Source of the DNA: Fibrobacter succinogenes
Lineage (GTDB): Bacteria > Fibrobacterota > Fibrobacteria > Fibrobacterales > Fibrobacteraceae
Length of the DNA stretch: 55,796 nucleotides
Direction of reading: 5' to 3'
NCBI GenBank assembly: GCA_902800815.1
Contig: CADCGB010000018.1
Location: 1-55,796 of the forward strand
The number at the start of each line of letters is the position of its first letter. Position 1 is the stretch's first letter. The notes beneath the pieces are model-generated. The model saw only the letters and a program-made list of their open reading frames with translations, searched no databases and was not told where the DNA came from. This document shows, piece by piece, positions 31,710-40,018 of the stretch. Both the position numbers and the translations under genes were made by a program.

Positions 31710-32996
31710 ATGAACCATTCCCTTAGCGAAAAACTTTTTGCAGAAGCCAAGAACCTGATGCCCGGTGGCGTGAACAGTCCGGTGCGTGCCTACAGTAACG
31801 TGGGGACGACGCCTCCGTTTATTGCCCGCGCGAAGGGCAGCCACATCTACGATGTGGATGGCAACGACTATATCGACTACGTGGGCAGCTGGGGCCCGAT
31901 GCTCCTGGGCCATGCGCATGATGCGGTTATCGGTGCAGTTGCGGAAACGGCGAAGAATGGTTTAAGTTTTGGGGCTCCGTGCGGGCTTGAATCCGAACTC
32001 GCGAAGCTCGTGATGAGCCTCGTGCCGAGTGTCGAGATGATTCGCATGGTGAATAGCGGCACCGAGGCAACGATGAGCGCCATCCGTGCGGCTCGCGGGT
32101 TTACCGGTCGCGACAAGATTGTGAAGTTTGAAGGTTGCTACCACGGCCATAGCGATAGCCTGCTTATCAAGGCGGGTTCTGGTATGCTTACCACGGGCAA
32201 GCCGAGCAGCAAGGGCGTGCCGGCCGACCTTGCGAAGTACACGCTCACGCTCCAGTACAATGATGTTGCGGGTGTTAAAGAACTTTTCGACAAGATTGGC
32301 GACGAGATTGCGGGTGTCATCGTGGAACCGGTGGCTGGCAACATGGGCGTTGTGCCCGCAAAACCTGAATTCTTACAGACGCTTTCCGCAGAAACCAAGA
32401 AGCACGGCGCGTTGCTCATTGTCGATGAGGTCATGACGGGTTTCCGTGTGGGTATCCACTGCGCGCAGGGGCTTTACGGCATTAAGCCCGACCTCACGAC
32501 CTTCGGGAAGATTATCGGCGGCGGCATGCCTGTGGGTGCATACGGCGGGCGTCTCGATGTGATGCAGCAGATTGCGCCGCTCGGCGGTATCTACCAGGCG
32601 GGTACGCTTTCGGGTAACCCGGTCGCTATGGCGGCGGGGTTGGCCACGATGCGCGAACTCAATGCACATCCGGAATATTACGTGCATGCCGAGGCGATGA
32701 CTAGGCGCCTGCTCGATGGCCTCAAGGATGCGGCCGCTTCTGCGGGTGTCGCGATTTCCACGAACCAGGTGGGTTCCATGGGTTGCATCTTCTTTACCGA
32801 CGGGCCGGTCACGTGCTTTGCCGACGTGCAGAAGTCCGACCTGGAACTCTTCCGCAGGTACTTCCTCGGGATGCTCGACGAGGGCATCTACCTGGCCCCG
32901 AGCCAGTTCGAGGCTATCTTTGTGAGTGCTGCGCATACGGAAAGCGACATCGACCGTACCGTCGATGCCGCCAGGAAAGTTTTCAAGAATCTTTAA
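31710..32996 (+). CDS. hemL: Glutamate-1-semialdehyde 2,1-aminomutase
   Basis: HemL is the PLP enzyme that turns glutamate-1-semialdehyde into aminolevulinate, the step after HemA. The 428-residue protein has [16 protein letters not shown] at its N-terminus, [21 protein letters not shown] (phosphate binding), [14 protein letters not shown] and the PLP-lysine motif [17 protein letters not shown]. Length and motifs are standard. The reading frame is open further upstream, but ATG 31710 gives the family's usual N-terminus and sits directly after the terminator and promoter-like element. It converges with the acyl-CoA ligase gene; the stop codons overlap. Confidence 0.97.
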   Translation: MNHSLSEKLFAEAKNLMPGGVNSPVRAYSNVGTTPPFIARAKGSHIYDVDGNDYIDYVGSWGPMLLGHAHDAVIGAVAETAKNGLSFGAPCGLESELAKLVMSLVPSVEMIRMVNSGTEATMSAIRAARGFTGRDKIVKFEGCYHGHSDSLLIKAGSGMLTTGKPSSKGVPADLAKYTLTLQYNDVAGVKELFDKIGDEIAGVIVEPVAGNMGVVPAKPEFLQTLSAETKKHGALLIVDEVMTGFRVGIHCAQGLYGIKPDLTTFGKIIGGGMPVGAYGGRLDVMQQIAPLGGIYQAGTLSGNPVAMAAGLATMRELNAHPEYYVHAEAMTRRLLDGLKDAAASAGVAISTNQVGSMGCIFFTDGPVTCFADVQKSDLELFRRYFLGMLDEGIYLAPSQFEAIFVSAAHTESDIDRTVDAARKVFKNL

Positions 32997-34729
32997 TCCT
33001 GCGTCTGTTCGTTCGCGGGAGCGTTTTCTGCGCCGTTGTCTTGTGACTCGGCGTTTTCGGCGTTCTGCGCGGCGGCATCCTTGTCGCGGATGGAGGCTCG
33101 GCGGATCTTCCCGCTGATGGTCTTGGGCAGTTCCGTCACGAAGTCGATGATGCGCGGGCTCTTGTAGGAGGCCGCGACGTTCTTCGCGAACAGCTGCATT
33201 TCCTTCGCGAGGTCCTTCGATGCCTCGTAGCCCTTCTTCAAGACGACTGTCGCCTTCACGGCCTGGCCGCGGTCCTTGTCTTCGACGCCCGTTACCGCCA
33301 CTTCAAGGACGGCGGGGTGCTTGTGCAGCACTTCTTCCACCTCGAAGGGGCTGATGCGGTAGCCCGAACTCTTGATAAGGTCGTCGGTACGGCCCACGAA
33401 CCACAGGTAACCATCCTTGTCTCGGGTGGCGGTGTCGCCCGTATGGTAGACTCCGCCCTCGAACACCTTCTCGGTGCGTTCCGGGTCGCGGTAGTAGCCG
33501 CCGAACATGCCGAAGGGCTTGCCCTGGTCAATCTTGATAATCAGTTCGCCCACCTCGTCGTCGGCGCAGGGGTTGCCGTCTGCATCCACGATTTCCATGC
33601 TGTAGCCCGGCGAGGGCTTGCCGATGGAACCCGGACGCGGTTCGGTGAACCCGAAGTTACCGGTAGTGAGGGTAAGTTCCGTCTGGCCGTAGCCTTCCTG
33701 CATACGGATGCCCGTCTGCTCGTAGAACTTGTTGTAGATATCCAGGTTCAGGGCCTCGCCTGCGGTGGTGCAGTACTTGAGGCTAGAAAGGTCGTACCTG
33801 CCGAGCCCGTGGTGCAGTATGTAGCGGTATACGGTCGGCGGGGCGCAGAACGTGGTCACCTTGTATTCGGCCATCTTCTCGAGCAACTTGCCCGGGATAA
33901 ACACGTTCATGTCGTAGGTAAACACGGCAGAACCTGCAATCCACTGGCCGTAAATCTTGCCCCAGAGTGCCTTGGCCCATCCGGTCTCCGCGACGGTCAG
34001 GTGGCGGCCTCCATCGACCACGTGCTGCCAGTACTTGGCGGTCACGATATGGCCGAGCGGGTAGGTAAACGTGTGCGCGACCATCTTCGGGTTCGAACTC
34101 GTGCCGCTCGTAAAGTAAACGACCATGATATCGTCGTTGTGTGTTGCGGCATCTCCTTCGGGGCGCGGGAACTTTGGCGAGTAGATTTCGTAGTCGTCGT
34201 AGAAGCTGACCCAGTTCTGGCGGGCGGTCTGGCCCACGGTTACGAGCTTTTCCACGGACGGGCACTTCGATTTGGCCTTGTCGATTTCCTTCTGCAAGGC
34301 GGGTTCGTCGTAGCTCACGACCATCTTGACTTCGGCCGCGTTAAAGCGGTACTCGAGGTCTTCGGCGGCGAGCATGTTCGTTGCCGGGATGGCGATGGCG
34401 CCAATGCGGTGGAGCGCGAGCAAGAAGAACCAGAACTCGTAGCGGCGGCGGAGGATGAGCATCACGCGGTCGCCCTTCACGATTCCCTGTTCAACGAGGA
34501 AGTTCGCGGTGCGCTGGGAGGCAAGCGAGAGGTCCTTGAACGTGTAGATGTGGCTTTCGTCGTTGTCGTCGCACCACACCAGGGCTTCGCGCTTGGGCTC
34601 GGTCTTGGCATATTCGTCTACGACGTCGTAGGCGAAGTTGAAGTTCTCCGGGATGGTAATCTTGAAGTTTTTATAGAGGTCCTCGTACGAATCAAATTCG
34701 GTGCGGGAGAGAAACTTACTTAGCATCAT
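32993..34729 (-). CDS. AMP-forming acyl-CoA synthetase
   Basis: A 578-residue member of the ANL adenylating enzymes, closest in look to medium-chain acyl-CoA (ACSM/MACS-type) ligases that activate a carboxylic acid with ATP and CoA. Visible motifs: the P-loop-like [22 protein letters not shown], the hinge [20 protein letters not shown] and the catalytic Lys region [12 protein letters not shown] hydrophilic Ala/Asn/Gln tail of about 25 residues is extra. The substrate is not determinable. It is the third gene of a minus-strand set after a 43-residue membrane protein and a DUF2334-like protein. The start is one of two adjacent ATG codons after an AGGA site. Confidence 0.93.
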   Translation of the reverse strand: MMLSKFLSRTEFDSYEDLYKNFKITIPENFNFAYDVVDEYAKTEPKREALVWCDDNDESHIYTFKDLSLASQRTANFLVEQGIVKGDRVMLILRRRYEFWFFLLALHRIGAIAIPATNMLAAEDLEYRFNAAEVKMVVSYDEPALQKEIDKAKSKCPSVEKLVTVGQTARQNWVSFYDDYEIYSPKFPRPEGDAATHNDDIMVVYFTSGTSSNPKMVAHTFTYPLGHIVTAKYWQHVVDGGRHLTVAETGWAKALWGKIYGQWIAGSAVFTYDMNVFIPGKLLEKMAEYKVTTFCAPPTVYRYILHHGLGRYDLSSLKYCTTAGEALNLDIYNKFYEQTGIRMQEGYGQTELTLTTGNFGFTEPRPGSIGKPSPGYSMEIVDADGNPCADDEVGELIIKIDQGKPFGMFGGYYRDPERTEKVFEGGVYHTGDTATRDKDGYLWFVGRTDDLIKSSGYRISPFEVEEVLHKHPAVLEVAVTGVEDKDRGQAVKATVVLKKGYEASKDLAKEMQLFAKNVAASYKSPRIIDFVTELPKTISGKIRRASIRDKDAAAQNAENAESQDNGAENAPANEQTQD

Positions 34730-34753
34730 GTTCGAATCCTGAAGTATTGGGCC

Positions 34754-35524
34754 TTAGAGATCCCTATACATGATTTTTTCGCGCATGGTGGAAATGTAGC
34801 GGACCATGTTCAGTATGCGCTTTTCGCCGATGGTCCTGAAATCTTTTTCGTGGAACACGAGCCTGTGTGCACCTCCGGGGAGCAGCATCTTGAGGCAGGC
34901 GTATGTCTGCAGAATGCCGAGTACCGCAGTCGGGTAGACGGAGAAACTGAGCGTGTCCGACTTGTACTTCTTGACCTTGCCGTCCACCTTCTGGTAGATT
35001 CCGTGGTAGTCCTCGTAGTAGTCGAATATCTCGAGGGCCTGCTGCTTGAGGTACTTGTTGCCAAACCAGATGGGCGGTATGAATCCGGAGGGCTTTCCGG
35101 TACCGTTCGCCTTCCAGAGGGTAAGGCTCCTCTTGAGGAGCGCCTGCGTGAAGCGTTCGTCGATGCCGGCGAATTCGGCCCCGTTGTTGGATATCCAGAG
35201 GACAATCTTGCCCTGGAGGCTGCGCTTCATCTGGAGGTCTGCGCGGTGGCGGGCCCCGTGGAGCATAATCTCGTAGCCCTCGTTCACGAACTTCTCGAGT
35301 TCCTCGCGGAATTCTTCGGCCTCGGATTCGGGAGCGGCGCCGATGGAGGGGACCACGGCGATGCTGATGGGGGCGCCGGCGGCTTCGGCGAGCTTGCGGA
35401 TCTGGACAGAAGCCTTCTTGAAGTTGTTCACGGTCAGGCTATGGTAGCACAGGATGAACTTCTTCTTCTTGCGGGAGCTCTGTTCGGCTGCCTGGATGTC
35501 CAGGATGTCCTTGTTCTGTTCCAT
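34754..35524 (-). CDS. DUF2334-like polysaccharide-deacetylase-fold protein
   Basis: A 256-residue cytosolic-looking protein. Elements such as KFILCYHSLTV at strand 1, GYEIMLHGARHR (the H-G-x-x-H type metal site of the deacetylase superfamily) and GFIPPIWFGNKY suggest the DUF2334 branch of carbohydrate esterase/deacetylase-like proteins. The usual first Asp motif is not obvious, so activity is uncertain. There is no signal peptide; a Lys-rich patch (SSRKKKKF) precedes the first strand. It is between the small membrane protein and the acyl-CoA ligase, 24 nt upstream of the latter, pointing to co-transcription. Confidence 0.65.
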   Translation of the reverse strand: MEQNKDILDIQAAEQSSRKKKKFILCYHSLTVNNFKKASVQIRKLAEAAGAPISIAVVPSIGAAPESEAEEFREELEKFVNEGYEIMLHGARHRADLQMKRSLQGKIVLWISNNGAEFAGIDERFTQALLKRSLTLWKANGTGKPSGFIPPIWFGNKYLKQQALEIFDYYEDYHGIYQKVDGKVKKYKSDTLSFSVYPTAVLGILQTYACLKMLLPGGAHRLVFHEKDFRTIGEKRILNMVRYISTMREKIMYRDL

Positions 35525-35532
35525 GCGGGTAC

Positions 35533-35664
35533 CTACTTGTCGTCGTTGGTGGAAGAATGGAATTCTTCCTCAAGCTTTTGAGAAATGAAAAGGTGATAGA
35601 AGAAGAACAGGATTGCCGTCAGTGCGGAAATCTTGAGCCACGATTTAAACAGCCAGTCGGACAT
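35533..35664 (-). CDS. Small single-pass membrane protein (43 residues)
   Basis: Read on the minus strand from ATG 35664: MSDWLFKSWLKISALTAILF, then FFYHLFISQKLEEEFHSS and a polar end. One hydrophobic helix (about residues 12-28) is flanked by a basic N-terminal side and an acidic C-terminal tail. AAGGAG lies 6-8 nt upstream of the ATG, and a TATTTTTC element at 35718-35711 could drive it. Its stop is 8 nt before the next gene, whose ribosome-binding site overlaps its end. No similarity recognised; the strong translation signal is the main reason to call it real. Confidence 0.6.
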   Translation of the reverse strand: MSDWLFKSWLKISALTAILFFFYHLFISQKLEEEFHSSTNDDK

Positions 35665-35710
35665 AAGTCGCTCCTTGGTTCGGCGCGGTACAACGCCCGC
35701 ACTCTACCGA

Positions 35711-35718
35711 GAAAAATA
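35711..35718 (-). promoter_or_regulatory. Predicted -7 element for the three-gene minus-strand unit
   Basis: Minus-strand TATTTTTC, about 46 nt before the ATG at 35664, with a TTTTG roughly 20-25 nt further upstream. Confidence 0.35.
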
Positions 35719-35751
35719 CATTATTTGGCCCGGAATAGCGCAAAACTTGCA

Positions 35752-36999
35752 TTATTCCTTGAATTTCTTGATTACGACCACACCGTTATGGCCTCCGAAC
35801 CCGAGCGAGGCCGATACGGCGACATCGATGTTGCCCGGGATGCCCTTGTTCGGCACGTAGTCGAGGTCGCAGCCCTCATCCGGGTTGTCGAGGTTGATGG
35901 TGGCGGGGTAGAAGGAATCCTTGATGGCGAGCGTAGAGATTATTGCCTCGATGACGCCTGCGGCGCCCACGCAGTGGCCGGTCATGCTCTTGGTGCTCGA
36001 AACCTTGATCTTGTAGGCGTGCTCGCCGAGGGATACCTTGAGCATTTCGGTCTCGGTGAGGTCGTTCAGATGCGTGGAGGTTCCGTGCGCGTTGTAGTAG
36101 TTCACGTCGGTGGGTGCGATTCCGGCATCCTTGAGCGCGCGGGTCATGGCCTTCGCGCAGGTCTCTCCACCCGGGCGCGGGCTCGTGATGTGGTAAGCAT
36201 CCGCAGAGGCGCCGTAGCCTGCAAGTTCCGCGTAGATCTTTGCCCCGCGGGCTTTCGCGTGCTCGAGTTCTTCCAGCACCATTACGGCACCGCCTTCGCC
36301 CATGACAAAGCCGCTACGGTCTTTGTCGAACGGGCGCGACGCCTTCTCGGGGGCGTCGTTGAACTTGTCGGTGAGGGCGTGCATGCCCGCAAAGCTCTTG
36401 ATGGAGTATTCCGTAATTCCGCTTTCGGAACCGCCGGCGAGGCACACGTCGAGCCTGCCCGAGCGGATTGAATCCAGGGCGACCCCGATGGCGTCCGTGC
36501 CGGAGGCACAGGCGGTGCAGACCGTGTGGGCGAGTCCCGTAATCCCGAGGGCAATTGAGACGTTCGCGCACGCCTCGTTCGGGATGAGTTCCGGCATGGC
36601 GAGCGGGGAAACCCTGCGCTTGCCGCCCTCTATATATTTATTGTATGTCTCGTCGAGCACGTCCATGCCTGCAAGGCCGTTTCCGGCCACGATGCCGGTG
36701 GTATCGCCTGCGAGTTGTTCGCGGGTGAGGCCCGCATCGTTGACAGCCTCATTGGCTGCCCCCATCAGGAACTGCGTGAAGCGGGCCATGCGGCGGGCTT
36801 CCTTCGGGTCAATCCCGTGTTCCTCGGGCTTAAAGTCCTTGATTTCTGCGGCGATCTTCACCGGGCAGTTGCTGGCGTCGAACAGGGTAATGGGGCCGAT
36901 TCCGCACTTGCCTTCGCGGATGGAATTCCACATGTCGGGGACGGACTTGCCTACGGGGGTCACGGCACCAAGGCCGGTAATGACAACTCTTCTTTTCAT
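35752..36999 (-). CDS. fabF: Beta-ketoacyl-ACP synthase II
   Basis: FabF elongates acyl-ACP with malonyl-ACP in fatty-acid synthesis. The 415-residue protein starts MKRRVVITGLGAVTPVGKSV. The nucleophile Cys is in VCTACASGTDAIG, and the two catalytic His are in NAHGTSTHLND and MTGHCVGAAG, with the Lys region SVSSTKSMTG-like (VSSTKSMTGHC) intact. The frame is open upstream, but the ATG at 36999 gives the family N-terminus and has AAGGA six nt ahead. No acpP or fabG lies beside it, so it stands alone here. Confidence 0.96.
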   Translation of the reverse strand: MKRRVVITGLGAVTPVGKSVPDMWNSIREGKCGIGPITLFDASNCPVKIAAEIKDFKPEEHGIDPKEARRMARFTQFLMGAANEAVNDAGLTREQLAGDTTGIVAGNGLAGMDVLDETYNKYIEGGKRRVSPLAMPELIPNEACANVSIALGITGLAHTVCTACASGTDAIGVALDSIRSGRLDVCLAGGSESGITEYSIKSFAGMHALTDKFNDAPEKASRPFDKDRSGFVMGEGGAVMVLEELEHAKARGAKIYAELAGYGASADAYHITSPRPGGETCAKAMTRALKDAGIAPTDVNYYNAHGTSTHLNDLTETEMLKVSLGEHAYKIKVSSTKSMTGHCVGAAGVIEAIISTLAIKDSFYPATINLDNPDEGCDLDYVPNKGIPGNIDVAVSASLGFGGHNGVVVIKKFKE

Positions 37000-37160
37000 A
37001 AAAATCCTTGTTTTTCGAGCCAAAAGATAGTTTTTTTGTGCTGTAGCCTTTTTTCTGCGCAACGACCCTGCCGGAATCTTTGGTAAATAACAAAAATAAA
37101 GCATTTCTGTAACAATTGTCACCAAAGTAAAAAAAATCTCCCATTTATGCAAATTTTTAT

Positions 37161-37168
37161 TATATTCT
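37161..37168 (+). promoter_or_regulatory. Predicted -10/-7 element of the second six-Cys lipoprotein gene
   Basis: TATATTCT lies 30 nt before the ATG at 37199, with an AAAAAGGA site between. It resembles but does not match TAnnTTTG. Confidence 0.35.
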
Positions 37169-37198
37169 ATGCACACGAAAACAAAAAAGGACGTGATT

Positions 37199-37621
37199 AT
37201 GAAAAAAATTCTCCTCGGTGCTGCTATTGCCGCAGCTTCCATCTTTACGGCATGTGACTCTTCCTCCGAATCCTCCAGTGTCACTTCTTGCACGATCAAG
37301 GCTCTGGGTGTTCAGTATGCCTGTATGGAATCTTCCGATGCTGCAATCAATGATATGTGCAATAGCATTAAGGATGAATCCATGGGCCTCGGCGAAGGCA
37401 TTCTCGGTTCTGGCTGCCCGGGTGGCGCGGTGAAGACCTGCAATGGCACAAGTGAAGGCATCACTGGAACTGCTTACTTCTACAGTTCTGATGCCGCCGA
37501 TGCTACTTGCGAAGAACTTCTCTCGGACGACGACGATTTCGATGAAGAAGACGATTACGGCTTCACTCCGGACGATGACGAATATTACATGAAGGCGCTC
37601 AAGAAGGCTGCTAAGAAGTAA
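37199..37621 (+). CDS. Small six-Cys lipoprotein, paralogue of the one at 31246
   Basis: A 140-residue lipoprotein (lipobox FTAC, Cys19) with a Ser-rich spacer. The six further Cys at 31, 42, 54, 73, 81 and 104 follow the order and spacing of the protein from 31246, with AYFYSS...C-E-E-L matching VEYFYDE...C-A-E-L. It differs by an acidic C-terminal tail (about residues 109-128, mostly Asp/Glu) ending in a Lys-rich helix. Function unknown. It is immediately upstream of ahbD, separated by a terminator, as its paralogue is upstream of hemL. Confidence 0.78.
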   Translation: MKKILLGAAIAAASIFTACDSSSESSSVTSCTIKALGVQYACMESSDAAINDMCNSIKDESMGLGEGILGSGCPGGAVKTCNGTSEGITGTAYFYSSDAADATCEELLSDDDDFDEEDDYGFTPDDDEYYMKALKKAAKK

Positions 37622-37641
37622 TTCGTTTTGAATGAAAATTG

Positions 37642-37667
37642 GACCCGGCTTTGCCGGGTCTTTTTTT
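37642..37667 (+). terminator. Terminator running into the ahbD promoter element
   Basis: Perfect stem GACCCGGC/GCCGGGTC with loop TTT and seven T; the last T is also the first base of TATATTTG. Confidence 0.92.
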
Positions 37668-37674
37668 ATATTTG
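37667..37674 (+). promoter_or_regulatory. TAnnTTTG promoter element against the ahbD start
   Basis: Perfect TATATTTG with 6 nt to the ahbD ATG and no ribosome-binding site. Confidence 0.6.
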
Positions 37675-37680
37675 GCTATT

Positions 37681-38670
37681 ATGATCGTATCTTGGATGAC
37701 AACCAATAAATGTAACCTGACCTGCAAGCACTGCTATCAGGACGCGGGCGAGAACAAGTCGGCCGAACTCACGACCGCAGAGGCTTTGAAACTGATTGAC
37801 GAAATCGCGAAGGCGGGGTTCAAGATTATGATTTTCAGCGGTGGCGAGCCGATGACCCGCCCCGATATCGTGGAACTGGTGGCGCATGCCTCGAGCAAGG
37901 GACTCCGCCCGGTGTTCGGTACCAACGGTACGCTCATCACGCATGACCTTGCTTTTGAACTCAAGAAGGCAGGCGCCATGGCGATGGGCATCAGCATCGA
38001 CAGCATCGACCACGACCGCCATAACGACTTCCGCGGCCTCCCGAACGCCTTCGAGATGACGATGATGGGCATCGAGAACTGCAAGGCGGCAGGCCTCCCG
38101 TTCCAGATTCACACGACCATCATGGACTGGAACCAGAACGAGATTTTTGACATCATGGACTGGGTCAAGGAAATCGGCGCAGTTAACCACCAGATTTTCT
38201 TCTTGATTCCCGTGGGTCGCGGCAAGGAAATCGAAGGCCACGCACTCCGCGTCGCCGAATACGAAGGACTTCTCCGCAAGATTATGGAAAAGAGCCGCAC
38301 GCTCGGCATCCCCGTCAAGCCCACTTGCGCTCCGCAGTTTTTGCGTATTGCCGACCAGCTCGACATCAAGACCCGCTACAGCCGTGGATGTCTCGCCGGC
38401 CTTGACTACTGCATCGTAAGCCCGATAGGGAAGGTGCGTCCCTGCGCCTACATGATGGAAGAGGCGGGCGACGTACACGATACGCCGTTCGACGAAATTT
38501 GGGCGAACGCCGAGGTGTTCAAGAAGCTCCGCACCAAGGCCTACGCCGGTGCTTGCGGCAAGTGCAAGTTCAACGATCGTTGCGGCGGCTGCCGCGCTAG
38601 GGCTGCCTACTACCACGATGGCGACTACATGCAGGAAGATTCCTACTGCGCGTACGGGAGAGGCTTGTGA
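37681..38670 (+). CDS. ahbD: AhbD-type radical SAM heme synthase
   Basis: AhbD oxidatively decarboxylates iron-coproporphyrin III to heme b, the last step of the siroheme-dependent route. The 329-residue protein has C11-x3-C15-x2-C18 (KCNLTCKHCYQDAG), IFSGGEPMTRPD, the segment MAMGISIDSIDHDRHNDFRG, and a Cys-rich C-terminus (RGCLAGLDYCIV, VRPCAYM, GACGKCKFNDRCGGCRA, DSYC) for an auxiliary cluster. It resembles the AhbD/NirJ2 group and differs clearly from AhbC at 18168. NirJ-like or other SPASM enzymes cannot be fully excluded without phylogeny. An upstream in-frame start lies inside the terminator and is unlikely. Its end overlaps tadA as GTGA. Confidence 0.85.
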   Translation: MIVSWMTTNKCNLTCKHCYQDAGENKSAELTTAEALKLIDEIAKAGFKIMIFSGGEPMTRPDIVELVAHASSKGLRPVFGTNGTLITHDLAFELKKAGAMAMGISIDSIDHDRHNDFRGLPNAFEMTMMGIENCKAAGLPFQIHTTIMDWNQNEIFDIMDWVKEIGAVNHQIFFLIPVGRGKEIEGHALRVAEYEGLLRKIMEKSRTLGIPVKPTCAPQFLRIADQLDIKTRYSRGCLAGLDYCIVSPIGKVRPCAYMMEEAGDVHDTPFDEIWANAEVFKKLRTKAYAGACGKCKFNDRCGGCRARAAYYHDGDYMQEDSYCAYGRGL

Positions 38671-39173
38671 GTTTCACTGCCGACGATGAAAAGTATATGC
38701 GCATGGCGCTCCGCGAGGCGGAGAAGGCTTTCGAGGAGAAGGAAATCCCTATCGGCTGCGTTATCGTTAAGGATGGCGTGGTCATTGGCCGTGGCCACAA
38801 CCAGATAGAGATGCTCAAGGATGCCACCGCCCATGCCGAAATCCTTTCCATCGGCACGGCATCCGGCAAGTTGGAAAACTGGCGTCTGGATGGTTCTACT
38901 TTGTATGTAACGCTGGAACCCTGCCCGATGTGCGCAGGCGCCATCCTCAACAGCCGCATCTCGCGCGTGGTCTACGGTTCCCCGGACACCCGCTTCGGCG
39001 GCTGCGGCACGACTATTGACGTGGTTACGGGCAATGCCCTCAAGCGCGAGGTCGAGGTGGTGGGCGGAGTGCTCGCCGACGAGTGCCTCGGGCTGTTGAA
39101 GGCCTTTTTCCAGCGTATGCGGCTCGAAAAGGGCGATTCCGGCGCAAAACCGCCAATTTCGGCCGAGAAATAA
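38667..39173 (+). CDS. tadA: tRNA-specific adenosine deaminase
   Basis: TadA deaminates A34 to inosine in tRNA-Arg(ACG). The 168-residue protein has zinc ligands H56 (with catalytic E58 in TAHAEIL), C86 and C89 (PCPMC), and the family's GCVIVKDG and RVVYGSPD segments. The start is GTG 38667, which overlaps the ahbD stop by four bases (GTGA), indicating coupling; an ATG-initiated form would lose conserved N-terminal helix residues. The functional link with ahbD is probably nothing more than shared transcription. Confidence 0.93.
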   Translation: MSFTADDEKYMRMALREAEKAFEEKEIPIGCVIVKDGVVIGRGHNQIEMLKDATAHAEILSIGTASGKLENWRLDGSTLYVTLEPCPMCAGAILNSRISRVVYGSPDTRFGGCGTTIDVVTGNALKREVEVVGGVLADECLGLLKAFFQRMRLEKGDSGAKPPISAEK

Positions 39174-39175
39174 CT

Positions 39176-39183
39176 TAAATTTC
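39176..39183 (+). promoter_or_regulatory. TAnnTTTC promoter element at the head of the MotA/MotB-like polycistron
   Basis: TAAATTTC with 4 nt to the ATG at 39188. It lies directly after the tadA stop and predicts a leaderless start for the six-gene set that follows. Confidence 0.5.
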
Positions 39184-39187
39184 AAGC

Positions 39188-40018
39188 ATGAATCTACTCA
39201 AGTTTTGCGCTTCCTCTGCGGCGCTCCTTTTCCTGTGTTCTTGCGATAGCAACGACGTTTCCCTGGCATTCAACACCGAGAATGCTCCCGTTCAAAAGTA
39301 TTTCATGGAATCCTCGCTCGATGCCATGCTCCCGAGCGATTCGGGCGTAACCGTGCCCGAGGCGATGGAGACCCACCTGAAGGTTCAGGCGACGCTTTCC
39401 GAACTTGTGGCCTACGATAACGGTTCGGGCCGTTTCGAGATGAAGATTGATTCCGTTGAGTACAAGAGCGACAAGCGTACTGTGGAGGACTACCTCTACA
39501 TCCAGAAGTACTTGCTCACGCAACATTTCCAGTACAAGATGGCCCCCGACGGTTCGGTCAGTGAACCTGCTGTCGAAGACGTGGCTCTGCAACCGGGTAC
39601 CGAGGAACTCAACCTGCTCAAGTTGTTCATGAAGGTTCAGCCGATTCTCCCGGGTACCCCCACGAAGGTCGGTACCACCTGGGAACGTGAAGTCCAGATT
39701 CCCGATAACGGCAAGACGACCTCGGTCTACAAGTCCTTTACGCTCGAGGAAGTGTTCATGCACGATGGTGCCCAGATGGCGAAGATCGGCATGAACGTCA
39801 AGTACCGCGAGGTGGCCGATTCCACCGCGAACGTGCAGATGGAAAGCAAGGGCTTCATTGTCGGTACGGGCTCTATCCTGTTCGATGTCACGCACGGCGT
39901 CATCTCTACGGTGAACCTCGACCTCCAGGGCCACGTGAACGTGACGGACCTCGTCGCGGGAAGCGTCATTCCCGACATGCATATCCTCCAGAAAATCAAG
40001 CTGCGGAGCGAGTTCTAA
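39188..40018 (+). CDS. Lipoprotein of unknown function, first gene of the MotA/MotB-like polycistron
   Basis: A 276-residue lipoprotein (lipobox FLCSC, Cys19). The mature part is mixed alpha/beta with a repeated pattern of long amphipathic strands (RFEMKIDSVEYKS, TTWEREVQIPDNGKT, GVISTVNLDLQGHVNVT) of the kind seen in LolA/START-like or DUF6263-like envelope proteins; no firm assignment. TAATG joins it to the next gene, the first of several overlaps or 3-9 nt gaps, so it is in the same transcript as the motor-like genes. The start is leaderless according to the promoter position. Confidence 0.75.
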   Translation: MNLLKFCASSAALLFLCSCDSNDVSLAFNTENAPVQKYFMESSLDAMLPSDSGVTVPEAMETHLKVQATLSELVAYDNGSGRFEMKIDSVEYKSDKRTVEDYLYIQKYLLTQHFQYKMAPDGSVSEPAVEDVALQPGTEELNLLKLFMKVQPILPGTPTKVGTTWEREVQIPDNGKTTSVYKSFTLEEVFMHDGAQMAKIGMNVKYREVADSTANVQMESKGFIVGTGSILFDVTHGVISTVNLDLQGHVNVTDLVAGSVIPDMHILQKIKLRSEF

